A DNA stretch of 11,747 nt from Betaproteobacteria bacterium. GTDB taxonomy: Bacteria > Pseudomonadota > Gammaproteobacteria > Burkholderiales > Burkholderiaceae_E. Positions 1 to 7,201 of this stretch are shown in pieces. Location: assembly GCA_016868095.1 (NCBI GenBank), contig VGHV01000043.1:1-11747 (forward strand). The letters are read 5' to 3'. The translations under genes and the position numbers were made by a program. Below the pieces are notes generated by a model. The model was not told the origin of the DNA, searched no databases, and worked only from the letters and a program-made list of their open reading frames with translations. How positions within the stretch are numbered: position 1 is the first letter of the stretch; every line of letters begins with the position of its first letter.

Positions 1-2
1 GC

Positions 3-143
3 AAAGCGATAGTGGCAGTTGGTATCTTTCTAGCTGCCCTGGCGTTCATGATCCATCTGGTTGTTCTCAGCAGCGACCGATATCAGTGGCTCGATACCAA
101 ACCGCTGCCTGTCAAGGCAGCAGCTGCAGCACCGGCGAAGTAA
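3..143 (+). CDS. pufA: LH1 alpha subunit PufA, C-terminal part (5' end outside window)
   Basis: This is the last 46 codons of the alpha polypeptide of the core light-harvesting complex (LH1), which rings the reaction centre in the inner membrane and binds bacteriochlorophyll a. The visible part holds the end of the single membrane helix, with the Ala-x-x-x-His pattern (FMIHLVVLSSD). Its His (codon 54-56) is the expected axial ligand of the B875-type bacteriochlorophyll. The motif DRYQWLD follows at the membrane exit, as is typical for the family, and then an Ala/Pro-rich tail ending AAAAAPAK. The stop is TAA at 141-143. It lies directly upstream of pufL, the standard pufBA-LM order, so pufB should be just left of the window. 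The start is missing only because the window begins inside the gene. Confidence 0.93.
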   Translation, partial: KAIVAVGIFLAALAFMIHLVVLSSDRYQWLDTKPLPVKAAAAAPAK

Positions 144-194
144 GTTGCGCCGGATTCGGCGGCTAGGTTCTGGCTTGAATAGCGGGATTTGGTC

Positions 195-217
195 TGCCGA
201 TCGATTCGTGGTCGGTG
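195..217 (+). other. Possible pufA-pufL intercistronic hairpin in an AT-rich spacer
   Basis: The 207 bases between pufA and pufL contain no gene. A hairpin can be drawn from TGCCGATC (195-202) with GGTCGGTG (210-217), 8 pairs including three G-T wobbles and a 7-base loop. A smaller one (CGCCG/CGGCG, 148-161) sits just after the pufA stop. Downstream, 221-310 is only about 26% GC by hand count. In Rhodobacter capsulatus a stem-loop in the same place shields pufBA mRNA from 3' decay and makes antenna mRNA more abundant than reaction-centre mRNA. A similar role here is inferred from position and pairing only, and the hairpin is weak because of its wobbles. Confidence 0.35.
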
Positions 218-350
218 AGCAGGATGTTATAATTTATTGTGGGTCGTAAAAACGATAAAACGATATATTATATTTATTGATGTTCATCGATTGAGAAATT
301 AAAGAGCGATATTGTGATCGCGTGTGGTAAGGCGACAGGGAGGCCCAGCC

Positions 351-1175
351 ATGAGCATGCTCAGTTTTGAAAAGAAGTATCGGGTACGCGGTGGCACCCT
401 GCTAGGGGGTGATCTATTCGATTTTTGGGTAGGTCCCTTTTATGTCGGTTTTTTCGGCGTATTGACGGTTTTTTTCACCGTTGTTGGCACAGCGATGATT
501 CTTTACGGAACTTCGCTTACCAACACCTGGAACGTTTGGCAGATTAACATTGCACCGCCTGACCTGAAATACGGCCTTGGGCTTGCACCGCTGAAAGAAG
601 GCGGGATTTGGCAGGTTGTCACCGTGTGTGCGCTGGGTGCCTTCGGCTCATGGGCCTTGCGTGAGGTTGAGATCGCTCGAAAGCTTGGCATGGGTTTGCA
701 CGTACCTTTCGCCTTCGCAGTGGCCATATTCGGCTACTTTACTTTGGTTGTAATCCGACCGGTGCTGCTCGGCGCTTGGGGCCACGGCTTTCCCTACGGC
801 ATCATTAGCCACCTGGACTGGGTATCAAACGTGGGCTATCAGTACTTGCATTTCCACTACAACCCGGCTCACATGATTGCGGTAAGCCTTTTCTTCGCAA
901 CGACCTTTGCCCTGGCATTGCATGGCGCCTTAGTGCTCTCAGCAACCAACCCGATGAAGGGTGAGCCAGTCAAAACCGCCGAGCACGAGAACAGCTTTTT
1001 CCGAGATACCTTGGGTTATTCCATCGGCACCTTGGGGATTCACAGGCTTGGGTTATTCCTTGCGATCTCTGCGGTGTTCTTTAGTGCGGTTTGTATTGTG
1101 ATCAGTGGCCCATTTTGGACACGTGGTTGGCCTGAGTGGTGGAACTGGTGGCTGCGGCTACCGATCTGGTCTTAA
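351..1175 (+). CDS. pufL: Photosynthetic reaction centre L subunit
   Basis: PufL is one of the two membrane subunits that hold the bacteriochlorophylls, bacteriopheophytins, quinones and non-haem iron of the type II reaction centre. I chose the ATG at 351, giving [16 protein letters not shown] and 274 residues, because this matches the family N-terminus and is preceded by AGGGAGG about 8 bases upstream. An in-frame start at 324 would add nine unrelated residues. Key positions fall exactly one above the R. sphaeroides mature numbering: His154 (accessory chlorophyll), His169 and His174 (special-pair region), His191 and His231 (iron), Glu213 and Ser224 (QB proton path). The residue equivalent to L-Asp213 is Asn (N214), see findings. 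Five hydrophobic helices are evident and the end, [17 protein letters not shown], is typical. pufM starts 14 bases after the stop. Confidence 0.98.
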   Translation: MSMLSFEKKYRVRGGTLLGGDLFDFWVGPFYVGFFGVLTVFFTVVGTAMILYGTSLTNTWNVWQINIAPPDLKYGLGLAPLKEGGIWQVVTVCALGAFGSWALREVEIARKLGMGLHVPFAFAVAIFGYFTLVVIRPVLLGAWGHGFPYGIISHLDWVSNVGYQYLHFHYNPAHMIAVSLFFATTFALALHGALVLSATNPMKGEPVKTAEHENSFFRDTLGYSIGTLGIHRLGLFLAISAVFFSAVCIVISGPFWTRGWPEWWNWWLRLPIWS

Positions 1176-1189
1176 GGCGGAGTGGCATC

Positions 1190-2182
1190 ATGATTGAATA
1201 TCAAAACCTCTTCACCCGGGTACAGTTACGTACCAACTCACATGGCCCCGCGCATACCGGACTGCCACTACCAAGGGGCGACTTTGATCGCACGGGAAAA
1301 CCTTCGTACCTCTATTGGTTGGGTAAGTTCGGCGAAGCACAGATTGGCCCTATTTATTTAGGGGTGCTTGGCAGCGCTTCCATCGTCTTTGGTGTGCTTT
1401 GGTTCTGGATCGTCGGCTTTTCAATGCTGGCCTCGGTGAACTGGAACATTATTGAAATGTTTCGGCAATTACCTTGGCTTGCCCTAGAGCCACCGCCGCC
1501 AGAGTATGGCTTGCGGATGCCACCGCTCAGCAAAGGCGGCTGGTGGGTAATTGCAAGCTTTTTCTTGCTGCTCTCTGTGATGCTCTGGTGGGCGCGGACT
1601 TATGTCCGGGCTAGAGCACTTGGCATGGGCACACATGTGGCTTGGGCCTTTGCGTCAGCGATTTGGCTCTTTTTAGTACTCGGCCTGTTTCGCCCGGTCT
1701 TGATGGGATCTTGGTCTGAGGCTGTGCCCTATGGCATTTTTCCGCACTTAGACTGGACATCCGCGCTTTCGATTCGATATGGTAATTTGTTCTATAATCC
1801 ATTTCATATGCTATCGATTGTATTTTTATATGGCTCAGTTCTGTTGTTCGCAATGCACGGAGGAACCATTCTTGCGGTGAGCCGCTATGGTGGCGATCGT
1901 GAGATTGAGCAAATCGTCGACCGTGGCACCGCTTCTGAGCGTGCTGCCCTTTTCTGGCGTTGGACGATGGGTTTCAACGCATCGATGGAGTCGGTTCATC
2001 GCTGGGCATGGTGGTTTGCGGTTCTCTGCACGCTCACCGGTGGCATTGGTATCCTTCTTACCGGAACGGTGGTTGACAACTGGTACCTGTGGGCGGTGAA
2101 GCACGGCGTGGCACCTGCCTATCCAGAAGTCAGTCCAGTCATTGTTGACCCCGCCCTCACACAACAAGGAGCGAGCAAATGA
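1190..2182 (+). CDS. pufM: Photosynthetic reaction centre M subunit
   Basis: PufM pairs with PufL to form the reaction-centre core and carries the QA site. I take the ATG at 1190 ([12 protein letters not shown], 330 residues). It matches the family start and has AAGGCGGAG upstream, whereas the in-frame ATG at 1136 lies inside pufL. Ligand histidines are at 186 (accessory chlorophyll), 206 (special pair), 223 and 270 (iron), matching R. sphaeroides M182, M202, M219 and M266. The functional Tyr of M210 is kept in FLYGS. The residue matching M-Asn44 is Glu49, in [13 protein letters not shown]. After helix E the protein has a longer tail (from about [10 protein letters not shown]) than Rhodobacter PufM. 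As I recall, this tail type goes with species that have a bound tetrahaem PufC. The stop overlaps pufC by 4 bp (ATGA), so translation is probably coupled. Confidence 0.98.
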   Translation: MIEYQNLFTRVQLRTNSHGPAHTGLPLPRGDFDRTGKPSYLYWLGKFGEAQIGPIYLGVLGSASIVFGVLWFWIVGFSMLASVNWNIIEMFRQLPWLALEPPPPEYGLRMPPLSKGGWWVIASFFLLLSVMLWWARTYVRARALGMGTHVAWAFASAIWLFLVLGLFRPVLMGSWSEAVPYGIFPHLDWTSALSIRYGNLFYNPFHMLSIVFLYGSVLLFAMHGGTILAVSRYGGDREIEQIVDRGTASERAALFWRWTMGFNASMESVHRWAWWFAVLCTLTGGIGILLTGTVVDNWYLWAVKHGVAPAYPEVSPVIVDPALTQQGASK

Positions 2183-3219
2183 AGAATAGCTTCATGGATC
2201 GTCTCGGGATTCGATGGATGATTCTTGGCCTTATCGGCTTGGGTCTTGCAGCCTGCGAACGCCCTCCGATGGAATCGCAGCAACTAGGTTATCGCGGTAC
2301 GGGTACGGTTGAAATCAATAATCCTCGCTTGCAGCAAGCCGTATTAGCCGCAAATAAAGCGCCAGAGCCTTTGCCAGCTGTATCGAGCGAGGGCCCTAAA
2401 GCCTCTGAAGTCTATAAAAACGTCCAGGTGCTCGGTGACCTGAGCGTAGGAGAGTTCACGCGGCTAATGGCTGCAATAACCCAGTGGGTATCGCCGGAGC
2501 AGGGCTGTGTTTACTGCCATGCTAACAATAACTTTGAATCAGACGATTTATATACCAAACTTGTGGCGCGGCGCATGCTGCAGATGACAGTACATATCAA
2601 CAGCACATGGAAGTCGCACGTAGCTGACACTGGGGTGACTTGTTACACCTGTCATCGAGGACAACCTGTTCCAGCCTATTTGTGGTATGAGCAGCCAGCG
2701 CCTAAGCAGGGCGGCGCGATGGGCTGGCGTAACGCGCAAAATACGCCAGCTACTGGTGTTGGCCTGACGTCTTTACCTTACGATCCTTTTAAGATGTATT
2801 TTCTAGACAAGGAGTCTATTCGGATTCAGTCTACTAAAGCGCTGCCATCTGGCGAGGATAGAGCGCTAAGAACGGTTGAGAGCTTGCAGCATACCGAGTC
2901 AAACTACGCCTTGATGATGCATTTCGCTGGTTCACTTGGCGTTAACTGTACGTATTGCCACAACAGTCAGAATTTCGCTTCTTGGTCAGGAAGTAGGCCC
3001 CAACGGGTAACAGCTTGGCATGGGATTCAGATGTTAAGAGACTTGAACCTGAGCTATTTTGATCCGCTTAAACCGACCTATCCTGCATCCGACTTAGGGC
3101 CACTAGGCGATGCACCAAAAGCAAATTGTGCAACCTGTCATCAAGGTGTTTACAAGCCCTTGGCGGGTGCCTCGATGCTTAAGGCTCACCCTGAGTTAGC
3201 GGCGGCTCCTGCGAAGTAG
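2179..3219 (+). CDS. pufC: Reaction centre tetrahaem cytochrome c subunit (lipoprotein)
   Basis: PufC sits on the periplasmic face of the reaction centre and re-reduces the oxidised special pair. The 346-residue precursor has a lipoprotein signal (hydrophobic stretch 12-25, lipobox LAAC with Cys26), so the mature protein is probably lipid-anchored. Four haem c motifs are present: CVYCH (110-114), CYTCH (155-159), CTYCH (257-261) and CATCH (317-321). Expected sixth ligands are visible: Met in RRMLQM, Met in ALMMHF, Met in WHGIQM, and His147 (WKSHV), which matches the bis-His haem 4 ligand of Blastochloris viridis. The C-terminal block [13 protein letters not shown] is also family-like. AAGGAGCGAG lies just before the ATG and overlaps the end of pufM. 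It is the last gene of the puf operon seen here, and no clear terminator follows. Confidence 0.98.
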   Translation: MKNSFMDRLGIRWMILGLIGLGLAACERPPMESQQLGYRGTGTVEINNPRLQQAVLAANKAPEPLPAVSSEGPKASEVYKNVQVLGDLSVGEFTRLMAAITQWVSPEQGCVYCHANNNFESDDLYTKLVARRMLQMTVHINSTWKSHVADTGVTCYTCHRGQPVPAYLWYEQPAPKQGGAMGWRNAQNTPATGVGLTSLPYDPFKMYFLDKESIRIQSTKALPSGEDRALRTVESLQHTESNYALMMHFAGSLGVNCTYCHNSQNFASWSGSRPQRVTAWHGIQMLRDLNLSYFDPLKPTYPASDLGPLGDAPKANCATCHQGVYKPLAGASMLKAHPELAAAPAK

Positions 3220-3255
3220 CAAAAGAAGAAGTTTGGCATAGCGGCCTCATTGTCG

Positions 3256-3284
3256 TTGCGATAACGGTCATTGGAGTAAACAAT
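3256..3284 (+). promoter_or_regulatory. Weak sigma70-like promoter candidate ahead of dxs
   Basis: The 99 bases between pufC and dxs hold TTGCGA-N17-AACAAT, with four of six matches in each box and ideal spacing. The same gap has no convincing GC-rich terminator, so dxs may be read through from puf, have its own start, or both. Matches this weak occur by chance, so this is only a candidate. Confidence 0.2.
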
Positions 3285-3318
3285 TTGAAGTGCACATCTT
3301 AGCGAGCAGGTTTAAGTG

Positions 3319-5253
3319 ATGACAGTAAAGCCTCAGCCCTTGCTTGAAGGCATCAATGCACCCGATGAACTTCGACAACTTGCCGAGCATCAGCTGCCAG
3401 TGCTTGCCGATGAGTTAAGAAACTTTTTGCTTCAATCGGTGGCCCACACAGGGGGCCATCTTTCTTCAAATCTTGGTAGCATCGAACTGAGCATTGCACT
3501 TCATTATTGCTACAACACGCCGTACGATCGCTTGATCTGGGACGTAGGTCACCAAAGTTATCCGCATAAGATCCTGACCGGGCGCCGACAGGCGATGTCT
3601 AGTCTTCGGAAGCTAAATGGCTTATCGGGTTTTCCCAAGCGCAGTGAAAGTCCCTATGACGCCTTCGGCACGGCCCACTCATCAACCTCGATTTCGGCCG
3701 CATTAGGGATGGCCTTGGCAGCACGGGAAAATGGCCAGCACCAGGGCGACGATCGCCGAAGGCATATTGCAGTCATTGGCGATGGTGCACTTAGTGGCGG
3801 TATGGCTTTTGAAGCGATGAATCATGGTGGAGCTACCCGCGGTCTCGACGTTCTAGTGATCCTCAACGACAATGAGATGTCGATTTCGCCACCGGTTGGG
3901 GCGCTCAGCCATTATCTGACCAGGCTCTTGCTGGGGCGCTTTTATGGGTCGGCCAAAGCCTTGAGTGAGGGTCTCCTAAAGCGTGTCCCGCGCCTGTTGA
4001 CGCTCACGCGTAAGATTGAAGAACACGTCAAGGGCATGCTCACGCCCAGTACCCTTTTTGAGGAATTTGGTTTTAACTACGTAGGCCCTATTGATGGTCA
4101 TGACTTGGCCATGCTCACTTACACGCTAAAGCGCTTGCGGCAACGACCTGGATTGAAGTTTTTACATGTAGTCACCCAAAAAGGCCATGGTTATCGGCCT
4201 GCCGAGAAAGATCCTATTCTTTATCACGGACCTTCGGCCTTTAAGCCTGAGCAAGGCATTATCCAGAGCGCGCCTGGCAAAGTGCCTTCGCCGACTTATA
4301 CCCAGGTCTTTGGCCAATGGATTTGCGACATGGCCGCCTTAGATCCGCGTTTGATCGCCATTACACCGGCGATGCGCGAGGGTTCAGGATTGGTTGAATT
4401 TGAAGAACGATTTCCAAGCCGTTATGTCGATGTCGGTATCGCCGAGCAACACGCCGTCACCCTCGCAGCAGGTTTGGCCTGCGAGGGCAAGAAACCGGTC
4501 GTTGCGATTTATTCGACCTTCTTGCAAAGGGGCTACGATCAGGTCATTCACGATGTGGCCCTGCAGAATTTGCCCGTGTGCTTTGCAATCGATCGGGCGG
4601 GTCTTGTCGGTGCGGATGGCGCCACTCATGCGGGATCCTACGACATCGCCTTTTTACGCTGCCTTCCGAATATGAGTTTGCTTGCGCCTAGTGATGAAGA
4701 CGAGTGCAGGCAAATGCTCTACACCGCCTACTTACATGATGGGCCGGTTGCTGTGCGTTATCCACGCGGGCGAGGCCCTGGCGTGAAGTTGCGCCGCGAC
4801 TTAAGCGCACTCGCCTGGGGTAAGGCGCAAATCAGGCGTGCCGGCAAAGGCGTGGTGATTTTGGCCTTTGGCAGCATGCTTGCTCCTGCGCTCGAGGCGG
4901 CCGAGTCGCTAAATGCGAGTGTGGTCAACATGCGCTTCATTAAGCCACTCGATGTGGCGCTTTTGCGGCAAATGGCGAACACCCATGATGCGATTGTCAC
5001 CATTGAAGAAGGTTCTCGCAGCGGCGGTGCAGGCGCTGCAGTGGCCGAAGCGCTAAGCGATATGGGGCTGGTCAAGCCGATACGCATGATGGGACTTCCG
5101 GATCGATTCATTGATCAAGGTGAAGTTCCAGCCTTGCTTGCCGCTTGTGGCCTTGACGCTCAAGGCATCCGAGCGCAAGTCCAAGCCTGGTTCGCACCCT
5201 ACCTTAAGGGCATGGAAGCCCCTCTCACAAGTGAGGCCTTGCTCAAGGTTTAG
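3319..5253 (+). CDS. dxs: 1-deoxy-D-xylulose-5-phosphate synthase (DXS)
   Basis: DXS is a cytosolic thiamine diphosphate enzyme that joins pyruvate and glyceraldehyde 3-phosphate, the first and usually limiting step of the MEP isoprenoid pathway. The 644-residue protein has the normal family length (about 620-650). Seen in order: [12 protein letters not shown] with His43 and His47 (the latter like E. coli His49), [15 protein letters not shown], the thiamine-binding GDGALSGG (154-161) continuing to NDNEMSIS, the catalytic Glu376 in GIAEQHAV, and the C-terminal transketolase domain with VRYPRG and [11 protein letters not shown]. The start could be GTG at 3316 or ATG at 3319. I prefer the ATG, since only one residue differs. 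Placed between the puf operon and bacteriochlorophyll genes, it probably boosts precursor supply for phytyl tails and carotenoids. It may be a second copy beside a housekeeping dxs, which the window cannot show. Confidence 0.97.
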   Translation: MTVKPQPLLEGINAPDELRQLAEHQLPVLADELRNFLLQSVAHTGGHLSSNLGSIELSIALHYCYNTPYDRLIWDVGHQSYPHKILTGRRQAMSSLRKLNGLSGFPKRSESPYDAFGTAHSSTSISAALGMALAARENGQHQGDDRRRHIAVIGDGALSGGMAFEAMNHGGATRGLDVLVILNDNEMSISPPVGALSHYLTRLLLGRFYGSAKALSEGLLKRVPRLLTLTRKIEEHVKGMLTPSTLFEEFGFNYVGPIDGHDLAMLTYTLKRLRQRPGLKFLHVVTQKGHGYRPAEKDPILYHGPSAFKPEQGIIQSAPGKVPSPTYTQVFGQWICDMAALDPRLIAITPAMREGSGLVEFEERFPSRYVDVGIAEQHAVTLAAGLACEGKKPVVAIYSTFLQRGYDQVIHDVALQNLPVCFAIDRAGLVGADGATHAGSYDIAFLRCLPNMSLLAPSDEDECRQMLYTAYLHDGPVAVRYPRGRGPGVKLRRDLSALAWGKAQIRRAGKGVVILAFGSMLAPALEAAESLNASVVNMRFIKPLDVALLRQMANTHDAIVTIEEGSRSGGAGAAVAEALSDMGLVKPIRMMGLPDRFIDQGEVPALLAACGLDAQGIRAQVQAWFAPYLKGMEAPLTSEALLKV

Positions 5254-5845
5254 GCTCGGGTTTTACCGTTGATATGTTTGCAGCTGAGGGCGCTTGGGGC
5301 GCTGCTAAGGTTGGTTTGTCCGACGGGGCTTGGGGCGCTACCGAAGCTTTTGGCGCTGTCGCGGCACTAGGCGCTTGCTCATGGGCTTGGTTGGGATTAA
5401 GCCATACAACGCCCCAGTTGATACTTGCCGCATAGCTTACCCAAATCAAATACGGCAGCAGCCAGCGAGCGGCAGACGGATTAAGCCCTCGAATCCGAAG
5501 CATAAGCCATGCGATAGAGGCCCAGAGTACAAAAACTTCCAAAGCAGCCCAAAGGGGCTTTTGAAGTTTGAAAAAGAGAACGCTCCAAAGAATATTCAAC
5601 AAAGCATTGACAGCAAATCCAAGGACCACCGCGTAGCGATCACGGCTTCTCACCGAAGCGTGCCAGGCTCCCATCGCGCTTATGGCGGTACAAGCGAAAA
5701 TAATCGTCCATGCAGGGCCAAAGGCCCAATCGGGCGGCTTCCACCAAGGTTGAATAAGCGACAAATACCAAGCACCAATATCGGTCGCCAGGCCGCCGAG
5801 CGTGGCAACAAGCACCACGGCAGTAATCACTGTCAACTTGGTCAT
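5243..5845 (-). CDS. tspO: TspO/MBR family membrane protein with Ala/Pro-rich C-terminal tail
   Basis: TspO (CrtK in Rhodobacter) is a membrane protein that binds tetrapyrroles. In R. sphaeroides it dampens photosynthesis gene expression under oxygen. From ATG 5845 the protein has 200 residues. Its first 150 form a normal TspO core with five hydrophobic segments, [15 protein letters not shown] (33-47), the [13 protein letters not shown] stretch (80-92) and [15 protein letters not shown] (131-145). Residues 151-200 are an extra low-complexity tail rich in Ala, Pro, Ser and Lys, with APQAPS twice. The start is uncertain: in-frame ATGs at 5896, 5887 and 5881 and a TTG at 5914 (directly after the bchP stop) would lengthen the N-terminus. 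The chosen ATG has GGCAGGTG upstream and begins with the usual short N-terminus. It is the last gene of the minus-strand block and overlaps the dxs end by 11 bp. Confidence 0.9.
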   Translation of the reverse strand: MTKLTVITAVVLVATLGGLATDIGAWYLSLIQPWWKPPDWAFGPAWTIIFACTAISAMGAWHASVRSRDRYAVVLGFAVNALLNILWSVLFFKLQKPLWAALEVFVLWASIAWLMLRIRGLNPSAARWLLPYLIWVSYAASINWGVVWLNPNQAHEQAPSAATAPKASVAPQAPSDKPTLAAPQAPSAANISTVKPEPKP

Positions 5846-5914
5846 GAGCGGCACCTGCCGCGTTGGGGGGCTAAAACTCATGATCATATCCCGCATCCTA
5901 AGCGGGCGCTGCAA

Positions 5915-7201
5915 TTACACCGATGCAAGACCGCTTAAGTGAGCAAGGTTTTTAAAGAAAATTCTCGCGTGTGCCAGGGGCTTAGCCTTGACCAATTCCT
6001 TGTTCATATAAGCATCCCAGGTCAGTTGCTGCACATCGCGGTCTTGGCAAATACGCACAAAACGCTCACGACGCTGGTCATTGGCATACCAATAGCGTTG
6101 CATCAGCCCGAGTACCCAAAAGACCTGGCCGTGAAGTCGCATGAATCGCTTTCTTGCATCTGATAAGGACTTGGGCGAGCCACGCTCTAAGCACTGAATC
6201 ACCGCTTGCGCCGCCATCCGGCCGCCGAGCATAGCGTAGTAAATGCCTTCGCCGGAAGCAGGTGCAACCACGCCAGCAGCATCGCCTGCAAGTACAATGT
6301 CTCTTCCGTTATCCCAGCGTGGCAGGGGCTTGAGTGGGATCGGTGCGCCTTCGCGACGAATCAGACGTTGCTGGCTCAATCCAGTGCGCAGGCGCAACTG
6401 CTCAATAGCCTCGCGCTGCGAAAATCCTTTGAGTGCACTGCCGGTGCCAATGCTTAAACTTTTGCCGTGAGGAAATACCCAGGCATAAAAATCGGGTGAT
6501 AAATCGCCATCGTAAAAAACATCACAACGACTTGGATCGTAGAAGGCAGCTTCCGAATGAGATGCATGCGCCCCTGGCCTCTGATCGCTCAGTCGTTGTT
6601 GCTCAGGACTGCCGAGCACTTGGGGTGCCTCAAGTATTTCGTGGTACGCAAACACGTACTGGCCTTCGTTAGAACCTTCGATTTCTTGGCGTGCAATGGC
6701 GCTCCTGGCACCGTCCGCAGCAATTAAGTAGCGGGCCCTAATCGAGCTTAGTTGTTGCGAATCCTTTTCGCGAAAGTAGACCGATACCAGATCAGCTTGC
6801 TGATTCGGTTCGCGGCGAAGATGCGAAAAGCTGCCACTGAGTCGCACGGCGCCGGCCCGGGCAGCGCGCGCGCGAAGCCAGGGATCAAAGTCTGCACGAT
6901 CGACCATGCCAACAAAGCCATCATCAATAGGCATACCGACGACTTGCTGCTTGGGCGAGATGATTCTTGCACCGCGTACCTTGGTGACCAAGACATCATG
7001 TGGAATATTGAATTCGTATAACAGTTTTGGAGGGATCGCGCCGCCGCAGGGTTTGATGCGACCTTCACGGTCAAGTAGCGCAACGCGATAGCCGCGCGTG
7101 GCTAGATCGAAAGCTGCCGTAGCGCCACTTGGGCCACCTCCAAGGACGAGTACATCGAAGGCCTGGCTGTGAAGCGCTTGAGGATCATCCAATTGAGGCA
7201 T
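5915..7201 (-). CDS. bchP: Geranylgeranyl (bacteriochlorophyll) reductase BchP
   Basis: BchP is a flavoprotein that reduces three double bonds of the geranylgeranyl tail of bacteriochlorophyll to give phytyl. The 428-residue protein starts with a Rossmann FAD motif, VLVLGGGPSGATAA (17-30), then LLDREGRIKPCGGAIPPKLL (42-61). Further blocks are YLIAADGARSAIAR (158-171), CDVFYDGDLSPDFYAWVFPHG (226-246) and the second FAD motif GDAAGVVAPASGEGIYYAM (306-324). All are characteristic of the BchP/ChlP family. It is about 35 residues longer than I recall for Rhodobacter BchP. Much of the excess is a polar stretch at about 191-219 that looks inserted (see findings). The ATG lies inside the end of the upstream gene (17-bp overlap), which suggests translational coupling. 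The order bchG, PucC-like gene, bchP is the usual one in purple bacteria. Confidence 0.96.
   Translation of the reverse strand: MPQLDDPQALHSQAFDVLVLGGGPSGATAAFDLATRGYRVALLDREGRIKPCGGAIPPKLLYEFNIPHDVLVTKVRGARIISPKQQVVGMPIDDGFVGMVDRADFDPWLRARAARAGAVRLSGSFSHLRREPNQQADLVSVYFREKDSQQLSSIRARYLIAADGARSAIARQEIEGSNEGQYVFAYHEILEAPQVLGSPEQQRLSDQRPGAHASHSEAAFYDPSRCDVFYDGDLSPDFYAWVFPHGKSLSIGTGSALKGFSQREAIEQLRLRTGLSQQRLIRREGAPIPLKPLPRWDNGRDIVLAGDAAGVVAPASGEGIYYAMLGGRMAAQAVIQCLERGSPKSLSDARKRFMRLHGQVFWVLGLMQRYWYANDQRRERFVRICQDRDVQQLTWDAYMNKELVKAKPLAHARIFFKNLAHLSGLASV

Noticed and set aside
61..249. 62-codon open frame on the plus strand overlapping pufA and the spacer
   Set aside because: It is out of frame with the clear pufA C-terminus, has Arg/Ser-rich random-looking sequence and no ribosome site.
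1835..2167. 110-codon minus-strand open frame opposite pufM
   Set aside because: It lies wholly antisense to highly conserved PufM sequence and is a codon shadow.
5216..5240. Possible bidirectional terminator at the dxs-tspO junction
   Set aside because: Only CTCAC/GTGAG pairs cleanly with a two-base loop, the outer pairs break down and there is no T tract, so it is not annotated as a terminator.
5330..5938. 202-codon plus-strand open frame opposite tspO
   Set aside because: It is antisense to a clear TspO protein, rich in Arg, Lys, His and Pro as shadows often are, and lacks membrane or domain features.
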